NCBI RefSeq assembly: GCF_001653515.1
Contig: NZ_LYOY01000051.1
Location: 640,001-704,000 of the forward strand
DNA: 64,000 nucleotides
Reading direction: 5' to 3'
From: Streptomyces sp. ERV7
GTDB taxonomy: Bacteria; Actinomycetota; Actinomycetes; Streptomycetales; Streptomycetaceae
Made by a program: the position numbers and the translations under genes. Numbering within the stretch: the stretch's first letter is position 1; each line of letters starts with the position of its first letter. The notes below the pieces were generated by a model. The model was given only the letters and a program-made list of their open reading frames with translations. It had not been told where the DNA came from and searched no databases. Shown here piece after piece: positions 33,574 to 42,220 of this stretch.

Positions 33574-34410
33574 ATGCCGCACTTCGACACACCCCAACCG
33601 ATCTCCGTCATCCTCGAATTCGACATCGGCTCGGCCCGCGTCACCGCGGGCAAGCGCACGGACACGGTCGTCGAGGTGCTCCCCCGCGACGGCGCCGCCG
33701 AGGCCGACGTGCGGACCGCGCAGCAGACGCAGGTGACCTACTCGGGCGGCAAGCTGGTGGTCAAGGGGCCCAAGAAGCGCTCCCTGTTCAGCCGCAGCGG
33801 GTCGCTGGACATCAGCATCGAGCTCCCCGTTGGATCCCGGCTCCAAGGGACCGCGCCCCTGGGGGACTTCGTCACCGAGGGACTGCTCGGGGACTGTGCC
33901 CTCAAGACCTCGGCCGGTGACATCCAGGTCGAGCACGCGGCAGCCGCCCGGCTGAAGACCGGCCACGGCGACATCCGGCTGGGCAGCGCGAGCGGGGACG
34001 TCGACGTCTCCGGGTCGGGCCGGGTGGAGATCGGCGAGGTCGGTGGCAGCGCCACGGTGAAGAACGTCAACGGCGAGACCGCCATCGGCGAAGTCACCGG
34101 CGACGTACGGGCGAACGCGTCCAACGGCCGGATCTCGCTCGGTGTCGCCCACGCCGGAGTCGACGCCAAGTCCGCCAACGGCGGCATCCGGGTCGCCGAC
34201 GTGCGCCGCGGCCAGGTCGTGCTGATGTCGGCCATGGGGGACCTGGAGGTCGGCATCCGCGAGTCCACCGCCGCCTGGCTCGACGTCAACACCCGGATGG
34301 GGATCGTCCGCAACTCCCTGGGCACGGCGGACGGCCCGGGCACCGAGGAGCACACGGTCGAGGTGCGCGCGCGGACCGGTCTCGGCGACATCGTGATCCG
34401 CCGCGCCTGA
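33574..34410 (+). CDS. DUF4097-family beta-helix protein
   Basis: A 278-residue protein of the DUF4097 (adhesin-like) family, built from about 20-residue beta-strand repeats such as LKTSAGDIQVEHAAAARLKTGHGDIRLGSASGDV and ATVKNVNGETAIGEVTGDVRANASNGRISLGVA. No signal peptide is seen, so it is probably cytoplasmic or peripheral. In Streptomyces it commonly stands between an RHH regulator and a DrrA-type ABC transporter, and here only a remnant of the ATPase follows. Function unknown. Confidence 0.8.
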   Translation: MPHFDTPQPISVILEFDIGSARVTAGKRTDTVVEVLPRDGAAEADVRTAQQTQVTYSGGKLVVKGPKKRSLFSRSGSLDISIELPVGSRLQGTAPLGDFVTEGLLGDCALKTSAGDIQVEHAAAARLKTGHGDIRLGSASGDVDVSGSGRVEIGEVGGSATVKNVNGETAIGEVTGDVRANASNGRISLGVAHAGVDAKSANGGIRVADVRRGQVVLMSAMGDLEVGIRESTAAWLDVNTRMGIVRNSLGTADGPGTEEHTVEVRARTGLGDIVIRRA

Positions 34411-34454
34411 GAGCCGAGTCCATGGACCCCCGTCGTCCGCCCGGGGCGCGGGCG

Positions 34455-34490
34455 GGTTCAAAGACAGGCGCTGGTTCAAAGACAGGCCCT
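34455..34490. repeat. Two 18-bp direct repeats
   Basis: GGTTCAAAGACAGGCGCT is followed directly by GGTTCAAAGACAGGCCCT (one mismatch) in the gap before the ABC-ATPase remnant. It is less G+C-rich than its surroundings. Confidence 0.75.
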
Positions 34491-34542
34491 GACCGTCCGC
34501 CGGGCCGCACCCGGCCCGCCCTACCGAGGGGGAACGAACGCC

Positions 34543-34728
34543 ATGACCACACCCACCGCGCAGGCGCGACCCTCGACGGCGATCGGCGCCGTCGAGCTCC
34601 GCCGGTCGTACGACGACACCCTGGTGCCCGACGGCATCGGTCCGAGCACCGCCGAGGAGCACCTGAGGGTGACGGCGGCCGGCTGTCTGTGGGCGCTGGT
34701 GGCGCTCAACCGGGCGGCCCGGCGCTAG
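34543..34728 (+). pseudogene. Possible remnant of a DrrA-type ABC-transporter ATPase
   Basis: A 61-codon frame with a good ribosome-binding site (GAGGGGG). Its first half, AIGAVELRRSYDDTLVPDGI, resembles the usual start of DrrA-type ATPases (AI-A-GLRKSYGDKTVLDGI). The sequence then loses all similarity before the Walker A region and ends at 34728. The expected ABC operon position (after RHH and DUF4097) supports decay. It might instead be a true small protein; I cannot exclude that. Confidence 0.4.
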
Positions 34729-34740
34729 AGCGGTCGGCGA

Positions 34741-34775
34741 TTGCCGGTTGCCGGTTGCCGGTTGCCGGTTGCCGG
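34741..34775. repeat. Heptanucleotide tandem repeat (TTGCCGG)x5
   Basis: Five exact copies of TTGCCGG lie directly after the small frame ending at 34728. A slippage-prone simple repeat. Confidence 0.9.
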
Positions 34776-34813
34776 GGATGTCGACCGGTGGTGACGGGCC
34801 CGGCAACCGTGTC

Positions 34814-35164
34814 TCAGAGGCTGTGGGCGACCGGGTGGCGGGGTTCGTAGAACGCGAGCTCGCCCCCGCTGGGCAGGCGGACCGCCGCGATACGGCCCCA
34901 GGGCTGGTCGCTGACCGGCCGGGTGAGCTCGACCCCCTTGGCCGTGAACTCCTCCACCTGGGCGGTGATGTCGTCGCACATCAGATACAGCTCGTGCTTG
35001 GGCTCGTCCGTGGTGGGATGGAAGGCCAGCTCGGCGGGCGGAAGCCGGAAGATGAGCCAGCCCTGGCCCGCGTCCACCCCGGGGAAGCCGAGCACGTCCC
35101 GGACGAAGGCCCGGTCGGCGTCGGCGTCCGTGCTGTAGAAGATGGCGTGCGCGCCACTGAACAT
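34814..35164 (-). CDS. VOC-family (glyoxalase/dioxygenase-like) protein
   Basis: A 116-residue single-domain VOC protein with two beta-alpha-beta-beta-beta modules (AHAIFYSTDADADRAFVRDVLGFP; HELYLMCDDITAQVEEFTAKGVE) and a terminal GGELAFYEPRHP with a Glu-type metal ligand. Members act as metal-dependent isomerases, dioxygenases or drug-binding proteins; no substrate can be inferred. A GAGGG site precedes the ATG. Confidence 0.82.
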   Translation of the reverse strand: MFSGAHAIFYSTDADADRAFVRDVLGFPGVDAGQGWLIFRLPPAELAFHPTTDEPKHELYLMCDDITAQVEEFTAKGVELTRPVSDQPWGRIAAVRLPSGGELAFYEPRHPVAHSL

Positions 35165-35317
35165 GCTGCCCTCGCTTCGTCGTTCTTCCGCACCGGCTTG
35201 TCCCCGGCATCCTCGCAGCCGGACCGCGGGCCCCTCGTCGACACGCGCGACCCGCCCGGACGCTACCGCGTGCGGACGCGGCGGAAGTCGAGCGTCACTG
35301 GAGCGTGCCGCCGCGTG

Positions 35318-36181
35318 TCACAGCTGAACGGCCGCGTCCCCGGCGGGCCTTCGGCCCCGTACCGCCCAGGCGCGGGCCGTGAGGGCGATCGAGCCGTCCG
35401 GCCGTGTCGGCACGGCTTGGCGCAGCGCCGTGCGCAGCCGGTCGCGGGCGGCCGGTGTCAGCGCGGCCACATAGCCGGGGGCCGGGCCCTGCCCGCTCAG
35501 GAAGGGCTCCCACAGATCGGCGAAGCCGGTGAAGACGGTGTCCACCCCGATCCCGTCCACCGCCACGTCGACGAGCCCCGCGCCCCGCCAGAGCTCCCGC
35601 AGCGGATCCGGGCGGCACAGCGGGAACCGACGGCCCTCGTGCAGCGTGGCCGCCGCCGGGTCCAGGGCGAGGGCGGTGTCCCAGAAGTGGCGCAGCAGTC
35701 GCATCCCGTCCGCGTAGTCCCAGACGTACGCCGCCACCGTTCCACCGGGCCGCACCACCCGCACCGCCTCGGCGACGGCCGACGCGGGCCCGGGCAGGAA
35801 GTTCAGCACGAGCCCGCTGACCGCGACGTCGCAGGAGGCGTCCGGCACCGGCAGCGCCCGGGCGTCCGCCACGGCGAACCGCGCCCGTGCGGCGTCCCCG
35901 GGGGCGTGGAGCGCGGCGAGCAGCCCGCGCGCCGAGGCCGCGAACCCGGCGGAGCGGTCCACCCCGAGGAGCGCGGCCGGTCCGCACCGGGCGGCCACGG
36001 TCGCGGTCAGCGCCCCGGTACCGCAGCCCACGTCCAGCCATCGCAGCCCGTCGGGGCGGTCCAGCCACGCCACGAACCGCTCGGCGACCGTGCGGCTCCA
36101 GCGGCCCATGTACCGCTCGTAGGCGGTCCCGGCCGCCCAGATGTCGAAGCGCCGCTCCGCCCCGGTGTGCCCGCCTTCCAT
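35318..36181 (-). CDS. Class I SAM-dependent methyltransferase
   Basis: A 287-residue methyltransferase of the Methyltransf_11/25 type. Motif I is LDVGCGTG (about residues 49-56), followed by the acidic loop LLGVDRS, ADARALPVPDASCDVAVS and VRPGGTVAAYVWD. The substrate is unknown. It is monocistronic and divergent from the lipase-maturation-factor gene. Confidence 0.85.
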   Translation of the reverse strand: MEGGHTGAERRFDIWAAGTAYERYMGRWSRTVAERFVAWLDRPDGLRWLDVGCGTGALTATVAARCGPAALLGVDRSAGFAASARGLLAALHAPGDAARARFAVADARALPVPDASCDVAVSGLVLNFLPGPASAVAEAVRVVRPGGTVAAYVWDYADGMRLLRHFWDTALALDPAAATLHEGRRFPLCRPDPLRELWRGAGLVDVAVDGIGVDTVFTGFADLWEPFLSGQGPAPGYVAALTPAARDRLRTALRQAVPTRPDGSIALTARAWAVRGRRPAGDAAVQL

Positions 36182-36318
36182 GCCCTCACGATCCCCGACC
36201 CGGCCGAACCGCGCGAGGCGTCACGTTCAGCCGTCCCCGGAGCGGCGTTCAGCGAGCCGTACACCCGATCACCCCCGCCCCGCAGGCCACCCGCGTCACT
36301 CAGCGTCACAATGAAACC

Positions 36319-37740
36319 GTGGAGTGGTTCGTCGCACCCGACTACTGGCTGAGCCGGCTGGTCTTCCAGCGGACGCTCGCCGCGATCTACCTGGTCGCGT
36401 TCCTCGGCGCGGCCCTGCAGTTCCGGGCCCTGATCGGCGAGCGCGGCATGCTCCCGGTCCCCTGGTACGTCGAGCGGGTGCCGTTCCGCCGGGCCCCGAG
36501 CGTCTTCCACTTCCGCTACTCGGACCGCTTCTTCGCCGGCTGGTCCTGGACCGGCGTCCTGGTCTCGGCGGGGCTGCTGGCCGGGGTCGACGCCCGGGTG
36601 CCGCTGTGGGGCGCGATGCTGCTGTGGCTGCTGCCCTGGGCGCTGTATCTGTCGATCGTGAACGTGGGACAGACCTGGTACGCCTTCGGCTGGGAGTCAC
36701 TGCTCCTGGAGGTCGGGTTCCTCGCGGTGTTCCTGGGCAACGACGAGGTCGCGCCGCCGGTCGTCGTGCTGTTCCTGATGCGCTGGGCGCTGTTCCGCGT
36801 CGAGTTCGGGGCGGGGCTCATCAAGATGCGCGGCGACGAGTGCTGGCGCAAGCTGACCTGCCTCTACTACCACCATGAGACCCAGCCCATGCCCGGCCCG
36901 CTGAGCTGGTTCTTCCACCATCTGCCGAAGCCGTTCCACCGAGCGGAGGCCGCCGCCAACCACGTCACCCAACTGGCCGTCCCCGTACTGCTGTTCGCCC
37001 CGCAGCCGATCGCCACGGCGGCCGCCTCGCTGATGGTCCTCACCCAGCTATGGCTGATCCTGTCCGGCAACTTCTCCTGGCTGAACTGGACGACGGTCGC
37101 CCTGGCCCTCACGGCCGTCGACTTCTCCCCGCTCACCGGCGCCCGGCACTTCCCGGCCACCCCGCTCTGGTACGAGGTCGTGGTCCTCGCCGTCGCCGCG
37201 TTCCTGCTCTTCCTGAGCTACCGCCCGGCCCGCAACCTGCTCTCGCGCGGGCAGATCATGAACTACTCCTTCGACCCGCTGCACCTGGTCAACACCTACG
37301 GCGCGTTCGGCAGCGTCAGCCGGCTGCGGCTCGAAGTCGTCATCGAGGGGACGGCGGACCCGCTCCCGCTCGCCGACTCCGACTGGCGGGAGTACGAGTT
37401 CAGGGGCAAGCCCGGGGATCTTCGGCACTGGCCGCGCCAGTTCGCGCCGTACCATCTGCGGCTCGACTGGCTGATGTGGTTCGCCGGTCTCTCCCCGGGC
37501 TACGCGCGGCCGTGGTTCGGCCCCCTGGTGGAGCGCCTCCTGGACAACGACCCCGACACCCTGCGCCTGCTCAGGCGCTCCCCGTTCCCGCCCGACAGCC
37601 TCCGGCGCCCCGCCCTCCTTCTCAGCCCCCGCTATCGGGCGGGGCGCCGGACGGAAACGCTTCTCCTCCTCGTTCTCTTCTGCTCAAACCTCCGCGCCCC
37701 TCTCCTCGGGCGCGGCATCCCCGCCGGTCAGGCGGCGAAG
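36319..37740 (+). pseudogene. Lipase maturation factor family protein, 3' end lost and fused in frame to xylG
   Basis: The GTG at 36319 opens a membrane protein of the lipase maturation factor (LMF1-like) family: EWFVAPDYWLSRLVFQRTLA, RYSDRF, WYAFGWESLLLEVGFLAVFLG, GAGLIKMRGDECW, TCLYYHHETQPMPGPLSW, SRLRLEVVIEG and YEFRGKPGDLRHWPRQFAPYHLRLDW. Homology ends near 37600, after TLRLLRRSPFPPD, about 30-40 residues short of the family's usual end. The frame then continues with no stop into xylG, ending at 38532. A chimeric 737-residue protein is therefore possible, though xylG has its own ribosome-binding site. Confidence 0.75.
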
Positions 37741-37752
37741 GAGATGGTTCAC

Positions 37753-38532
37753 GTGTCCGCTACGCCCGTGCTGGCGTTGCGCGGGGTCTCCAAGCGGTTC
37801 GGTGCCGTTCAGGCGCTCACCGACGTAGAGCTTGAGGTCCACGCCGGTGAGGTGGTCGCCCTGGTGGGCGACAACGGAGCCGGAAAGTCCACGCTGGTCA
37901 AGACGATCGCAGGGGTGCACCCCATCGATGACGGCGTCATCGAGTGGGAGGGCCGCGGCGTACAGATCAACAAGCCGCACGACGCCCAGGCGCTCGGCAT
38001 CGCGACCGTCTACCAGGACCTCGCGCTCTGCGACAACATCGACGTCGTCGGCAACCTCTACCTCGGCCGGGAGCTGCGCAAGCGCGGCATCCTCGACGAG
38101 GTCGAGATGGAGCGCCGCTCGCGCGAGCTGCTCACCACGCTGTCGATCCGCATCCCGAGCGTCCGCATCCCGATCGCGTCGCTCTCCGGAGGCCAGCGCC
38201 AGACGGTCGCGATCGCCCGTTCGATGCTCGGCGAGCCCAAGCTCGTCATCCTCGACGAGCCGACCGCGGCCCTCGGCGTCGAGCAGACCGCCCAGGTCCT
38301 CGACCTGGTCGAGCGGCTGCGCGAGCGCGGCCACGCGGTCATCCTCATCAGCCACAACATGGCCGATGTGAAGGCCGTCGCGGACAAGGTCGCCGTACTG
38401 CGCCTCGGCCGCAACAACGGCGTCTTCGAGGTCAAGACCACCTCGCAGGAAGAGATCATCTCCGCCATCACCGGCGCCACGGACAACGCCGTGACCCGTC
38501 GTGCGGCGCGCAACGCGGAGGTTCAGAAGTGA
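37753..38532 (+). CDS. xylG: Sugar ABC transporter ATP-binding protein
   Basis: A 259-residue ATPase with Walker A GDNGAGKS at 39-46, the signature LSGGQRQTVAIARSM, Walker B KLVILDEPTAAL and the switch His in ILISHN. It has one nucleotide-binding domain, unlike the double-domain XylG/RbsA of E. coli, so it is probably used as a homodimer. The GTG at 37753 follows AAGGAG by 9 nt; an ATG at 37744 is too close. xylH overlaps by 4 nt. The original promoter arrangement upstream appears lost (see the fusion at 36319). Confidence 0.88.
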   Translation: MSATPVLALRGVSKRFGAVQALTDVELEVHAGEVVALVGDNGAGKSTLVKTIAGVHPIDDGVIEWEGRGVQINKPHDAQALGIATVYQDLALCDNIDVVGNLYLGRELRKRGILDEVEMERRSRELLTTLSIRIPSVRIPIASLSGGQRQTVAIARSMLGEPKLVILDEPTAALGVEQTAQVLDLVERLRERGHAVILISHNMADVKAVADKVAVLRLGRNNGVFEVKTTSQEEIISAITGATDNAVTRRAARNAEVQK

Positions 38533-39869
38533 GCACCGACAAGACCTCCCCCGTGGACAAGGCCGCGGCGGCCGACCCGACCGCGCCCATCCACCTCGAC
38601 AAGCCGCACGAGGCCCCCGTGGACGCGCCGCCGGCCGCGGGCGAGGCGGTCACCGCCGTCGACCCGCGCCTGCTGGTGCGTGAGCAGGGCTTCGCGGGCT
38701 ACCTGTCCGAGTTCAAGCGCAAGATGAAGGCGGGCGACCTCGGGTCGCTGCCGGTCGTCGTCGGCCTGATCGTCATCATGGCGATCTTCCAGAGCCTGAA
38801 CTCGAACTTCCTGACCGCCGGCAACCTCTCCGACATCTCGGTCGCCATGGTCGGTACGGGCATGATCGCCACCGGCATCGTCTTCGTGCTGCTGCTCGGC
38901 GAGATCGACCTCTCGGTCGGCTCGGTCAGCGGTGTCGCGGGCGCCACCTTCGCGGTGCTCAACGTCACCCACGGCATGGCCGAGTGGCTCGCCCTGGTCC
39001 TGGCGATCCTCACCGGTACGGTCGCCGGTGCCATCCACGGCTTCGTCTTCGCCAAGATCGGCGTCCCCGCGTTCGCCGTGACCCTGGCCGGTCTGCTGTT
39101 CTGGAACGGCTTCATGCTCCAGGTGCTCGGCAGCAACGGCACGATCAACCTGGACTCCGAAGGCCTGGTAGCCAAGCTGACCAGCTACTACTTCACCGAT
39201 GTGGCGGCCGCCTACGGCCTGGCCGTCATCGCGGTGGTGGCGTTCTTCCTCACCTCGCTCATGGACAGCCGGCGCCGCGAGGCGGCCGGGGTGCCGTCCC
39301 GCCCGTTCAGCGAGATCGTGCTGCGCACGGTGCTCCTCGCGATCCCCGCGTTCGGCGTCGCCGCCGTCTACAACCAGTACAAGGGCCTCCCGCTCGCGGT
39401 GGTGCTCTTCCTGGCGGTCCTGGTGCTCACCGACTTCGTGCTGCGGCGCACCGCGTACGGCCGCAAGGTCTTCGCGCTCGGCGGCTCCATCGAGGCCTCC
39501 CGCCGGGCCGGCATCAACGTGGTGATGGTCCGCACCTCCATCTACGCGATCTCCGGCACCTTCGCGGCCATCGGCGGTCTCTTCCTCGCCTCGAAGATCA
39601 CCGCGGCCAACCAGGGCGCGGGCAGCGGCGAGCTCCTGATGAACGCCATCGCGGCGGCCGTCATCGGCGGCACCAGCCTCTTCGGCGGCCGCGGCCGCAC
39701 CTGGAACGCGCTGCTCGGTGTGCTGGTGATCACCTCGATCCAGTACGGCCTGGCTCTGCAGGGCATCGCCTCGCCGATCCAGTACATGATCACGGGTGGC
39801 GTACTGCTCGCGACCGTCGTGATCGACGCGGTCACCCGCAAGACCCAGAAGTCCGCAGGTCGCGCCTGA
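38529..39869 (+). CDS. xylH: Sugar ABC transporter permease
   Basis: A 446-residue permease of the BPD_transp_2 (XylH/RbsC) type, with a hydrophilic 65-residue N-terminus and about ten hydrophobic segments. Typical motifs are LGEIDLSVGSVSG and IGGTSLFGGRGRTWNALLGVLVI. The GTG start overlaps the xylG stop (GTGA), so the pair is coupled. A terminator follows. Confidence 0.88.
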   Translation: MSTDKTSPVDKAAAADPTAPIHLDKPHEAPVDAPPAAGEAVTAVDPRLLVREQGFAGYLSEFKRKMKAGDLGSLPVVVGLIVIMAIFQSLNSNFLTAGNLSDISVAMVGTGMIATGIVFVLLLGEIDLSVGSVSGVAGATFAVLNVTHGMAEWLALVLAILTGTVAGAIHGFVFAKIGVPAFAVTLAGLLFWNGFMLQVLGSNGTINLDSEGLVAKLTSYYFTDVAAAYGLAVIAVVAFFLTSLMDSRRREAAGVPSRPFSEIVLRTVLLAIPAFGVAAVYNQYKGLPLAVVLFLAVLVLTDFVLRRTAYGRKVFALGGSIEASRRAGINVVMVRTSIYAISGTFAAIGGLFLASKITAANQGAGSGELLMNAIAAAVIGGTSLFGGRGRTWNALLGVLVITSIQYGLALQGIASPIQYMITGGVLLATVVIDAVTRKTQKSAGRA

Positions 39870-39929
39870 CCCGCGGCCCGAACCCCCCGACACCCCTTGC
39901 GGGGCAAGGGGGGACCCCACGGACGGACC

Positions 39930-39971
39930 ACGGACGTGCCCGGTGCCCTCGGCGGCGCCGGGCACGTCCGT
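39930..39971 (+). terminator. Terminator of the xylGH operon
   Basis: ACGGACGTGCCCGG / CCGGGCACGTCCGT, a perfect 14-bp stem with further pairing inside the loop, 60 nt after xylH. Confidence 0.8.
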
Positions 39972-40097
39972 ACGCGTGCGCGGATGTCAGCCATTCGCGT
40001 GACGCCGAACGCACCGCCCGATGACCGCCGTCGCGAACGGAACATTAGACTCGGCGGAATCGGCATGCTCGACCAGCACGGATGCAAGGAGGCACGG

Positions 40098-42011
40098 GTG
40101 CCGCTGCTTACCCGTATCAGGGGACCGCGCGATCTCGACCGGCTCAGCCCGGAGCAGCTGGACCAGCTGGCCGCTGAGATCCGGACCTTTCTCGTGGACG
40201 CGGTCTCCAAGACCGGCGGGCACCTCGGCCCCAACCTGGGTGTCGTGGAGCTCACCATCGCGCTGCACCGCGTCTTCGAGTCGCCCAAGGACAAGGTCCT
40301 GTGGGACACCGGCCACCAGAGCTATGTGCACAAGCTCCTCACCGGCCGCCAGGACTTCTCCAAGCTGAAGATGAAGGGCGGGCTCTCCGGCTACCCGGCC
40401 CGCGCCGAGTCCGAGCACGACTTCATCGAGAACAGCCACGCCTCCACCGTGCTGGGCTGGGGCGACGGCCTGGCCAAGGCCAACGAGGTCCTGAAGCGGG
40501 ACGCCCATGTCGTCGCGGTCATCGGCGACGGCGCGCTCACCGGCGGCATGGCCTGGGAGGCGCTGAACAACATCGCCGCCGCCAAGGACCGCCCGCTGGT
40601 CATCGTGGTCAACGACAACGAGCGCTCGTACGCGCCGACCATCGGCGGCCTCGCCAACCACCTGGCGACCCTGCGCACCACCGACGGCTACGAGCGCTTC
40701 CTGGCCAAGGGCAAGGACCTCCTGGAGCGCACCCCGGTCGTCGGCAAGCCGCTCTACGAGACGCTGCACGGCGCCAAGAAGGGCCTCAAGGACTTCATCG
40801 CCCCGCAGGGCATGTTCGAGGACCTCGGCCTGAAGTACGTCGGCCCGATCGACGGCCACGACATCGAGGCCCTGGAGTCCGCCCTGACGCGCGCCAAGCG
40901 CTTCGGCGGCCCGGTCATCGTGCACTGCCTCACCGAGAAGGGCCGCGGCTACCAGCCCGCCCTGGCGGACGAGGCCGACCGCTTCCACGCCGTCGGCAAG
41001 ATCCACCCGGACACCGGACTGCCGGTCTCCACCTCGGGCCTGGACTGGACCTCGGTCTTCGGCGAGGAGATGGTCAAGCTCGGCAAGGAGCGCGAGGACA
41101 TCGTCGCGATCACCGCGGCCATGCTCCAGCCGGTCGGCCTCGACAAGTTCGCCAAGGCCTTCCCCGAGCGGGTCTACGACGTGGGCATCGCCGAGCAGCA
41201 CGCCGCGGTCTCCGCGGCGGGCCTGGCCACCGGCGGGCTGCACCCCGTCTTCGCCGTCTACGCCACCTTCCTCAACCGTGCCTTCGACCAGGTCCTGATG
41301 GACGTCGCCCTGCACAAGTGCGGGGTGACCTTCGTCCTGGACCGGGCCGGGGTCACCGGCACGGACGGCGCCTCGCACAACGGCATGTGGGACATGTCGA
41401 TCCTCCAGGTCGTCCCCGACCTGCGGATCGCGGCCCCGCGCGACGCCGACCAGGTGCGCGCGCAGCTCCGTGAGGCCGTGGCGGTCGAGGACGCCCCGAC
41501 CGTCGTGCGCTTCTCCAAGGGCGCGGTCGGCCCCGCCGTCCAGGCGGTCGGCCGGATCGGCGGCATGGACGTGCTGCGCGAGGCCGACGCGGAGCGCCCC
41601 GACGTGCTCCTGGTCTCGGTCGGCGCGCTCGCCCCGATGTGCCTGGAGATCGCCGACCTGCTCGACGCCCAGGGCATCTCGACGACCGTGGTCGACCCGC
41701 GCTGGGTCAAGCCGGTCGACGAGGCGCTGGCGCCGCTCGCCGAGACCCACCGCGTGGTCGTCACCGTCGAGGACAACAGCCGCGTCGGCGGTGTCGGCTC
41801 GGCCGTCGCCCAGGCACTGCGCGACGCGGGCGTCGATGTGCCGCTGCGCGACTTCGGCATCCCGCCGCGCTTCCTGGACCACGCCTCCCGCAAGGAGGTC
41901 ATGGCCGAGATCGGGCTGACCGCGCCGGACATCGCACGTCAGGTCACCGGCCTGGTCGCCAGGCTCGGCGGCCTGGAGAGCGAGAGCGCCGTGGAGCCCG
42001 CGCGCGACTGA
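40098..42011 (+). CDS. dxs: 1-Deoxy-D-xylulose-5-phosphate synthase
   Basis: A 637-residue thiamine-diphosphate enzyme that joins pyruvate and glyceraldehyde 3-phosphate, the first step of the MEP isoprenoid pathway. The TPP/Mg motif is GDGALTGGMAWEALNN, the catalytic-His regions are DTGHQSYVHK and GIAEQHAAV, with FRLYH-equivalent ATFLNRAFDQ and the transketolase C-domain at the end. The GTG at 40098 follows AAGGAGG by 5 nt. In Streptomyces it normally follows the xylFGH locus, as here. Confidence 0.95.
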   Translation: MPLLTRIRGPRDLDRLSPEQLDQLAAEIRTFLVDAVSKTGGHLGPNLGVVELTIALHRVFESPKDKVLWDTGHQSYVHKLLTGRQDFSKLKMKGGLSGYPARAESEHDFIENSHASTVLGWGDGLAKANEVLKRDAHVVAVIGDGALTGGMAWEALNNIAAAKDRPLVIVVNDNERSYAPTIGGLANHLATLRTTDGYERFLAKGKDLLERTPVVGKPLYETLHGAKKGLKDFIAPQGMFEDLGLKYVGPIDGHDIEALESALTRAKRFGGPVIVHCLTEKGRGYQPALADEADRFHAVGKIHPDTGLPVSTSGLDWTSVFGEEMVKLGKEREDIVAITAAMLQPVGLDKFAKAFPERVYDVGIAEQHAAVSAAGLATGGLHPVFAVYATFLNRAFDQVLMDVALHKCGVTFVLDRAGVTGTDGASHNGMWDMSILQVVPDLRIAAPRDADQVRAQLREAVAVEDAPTVVRFSKGAVGPAVQAVGRIGGMDVLREADAERPDVLLVSVGALAPMCLEIADLLDAQGISTTVVDPRWVKPVDEALAPLAETHRVVVTVEDNSRVGGVGSAVAQALRDAGVDVPLRDFGIPPRFLDHASRKEVMAEIGLTAPDIARQVTGLVARLGGLESESAVEPARD

Positions 42012-42031
42012 CACCTTCGACGCGCGTCTTA

Positions 42032-42077
42032 TGACGCGCGGCCTCCACCGGCTTTGACGCGCGGCCTCCACCGGCTT
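42032..42077. repeat. Exact 23-bp tandem duplication after dxs
   Basis: TGACGCGCGGCCTCCACCGG followed by CTT is repeated twice with no gap, starting 20 nt after the dxs stop. I see no further structure in the 200-bp gap to the permease. Confidence 0.85.
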
Positions 42078-42220
42078 GCGCACCGGTCAACGGGCCGGTT
42101 CGATCGCCCTGTACGGGTGGTTGGACCGGCCCAATCGCGTGAATTACGGCCGCCACCCGGTACCCGTACCGCGTCTCGTCCCGATCATGACGGGGACATG
42201 AGCTAGCGGAGGTGCACAAG

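Noticed and set aside
36311..36321. ATG at 36311 as start of the lipase-maturation-factor gene
   Set aside because: It is out of frame with the conserved protein; the in-frame GTG at 36319 begins the recognisable EWFVAPDYWL sequence.
13529..37740. Integrative conjugative element or prophage as the source of the 24-kb insert
   Set aside because: No integrase, transfer, replication or phage structural gene, and no clear attachment-site repeats were seen within it.
38523..39965. Minus-strand 480-codon frame opposite xylH
   Set aside because: Shadow frame; xylH on the plus strand has clear motifs and translational coupling.
39987..42083. Minus-strand 698-codon frame opposite dxs
   Set aside because: Shadow of dxs with a biased amino-acid composition and no domains.
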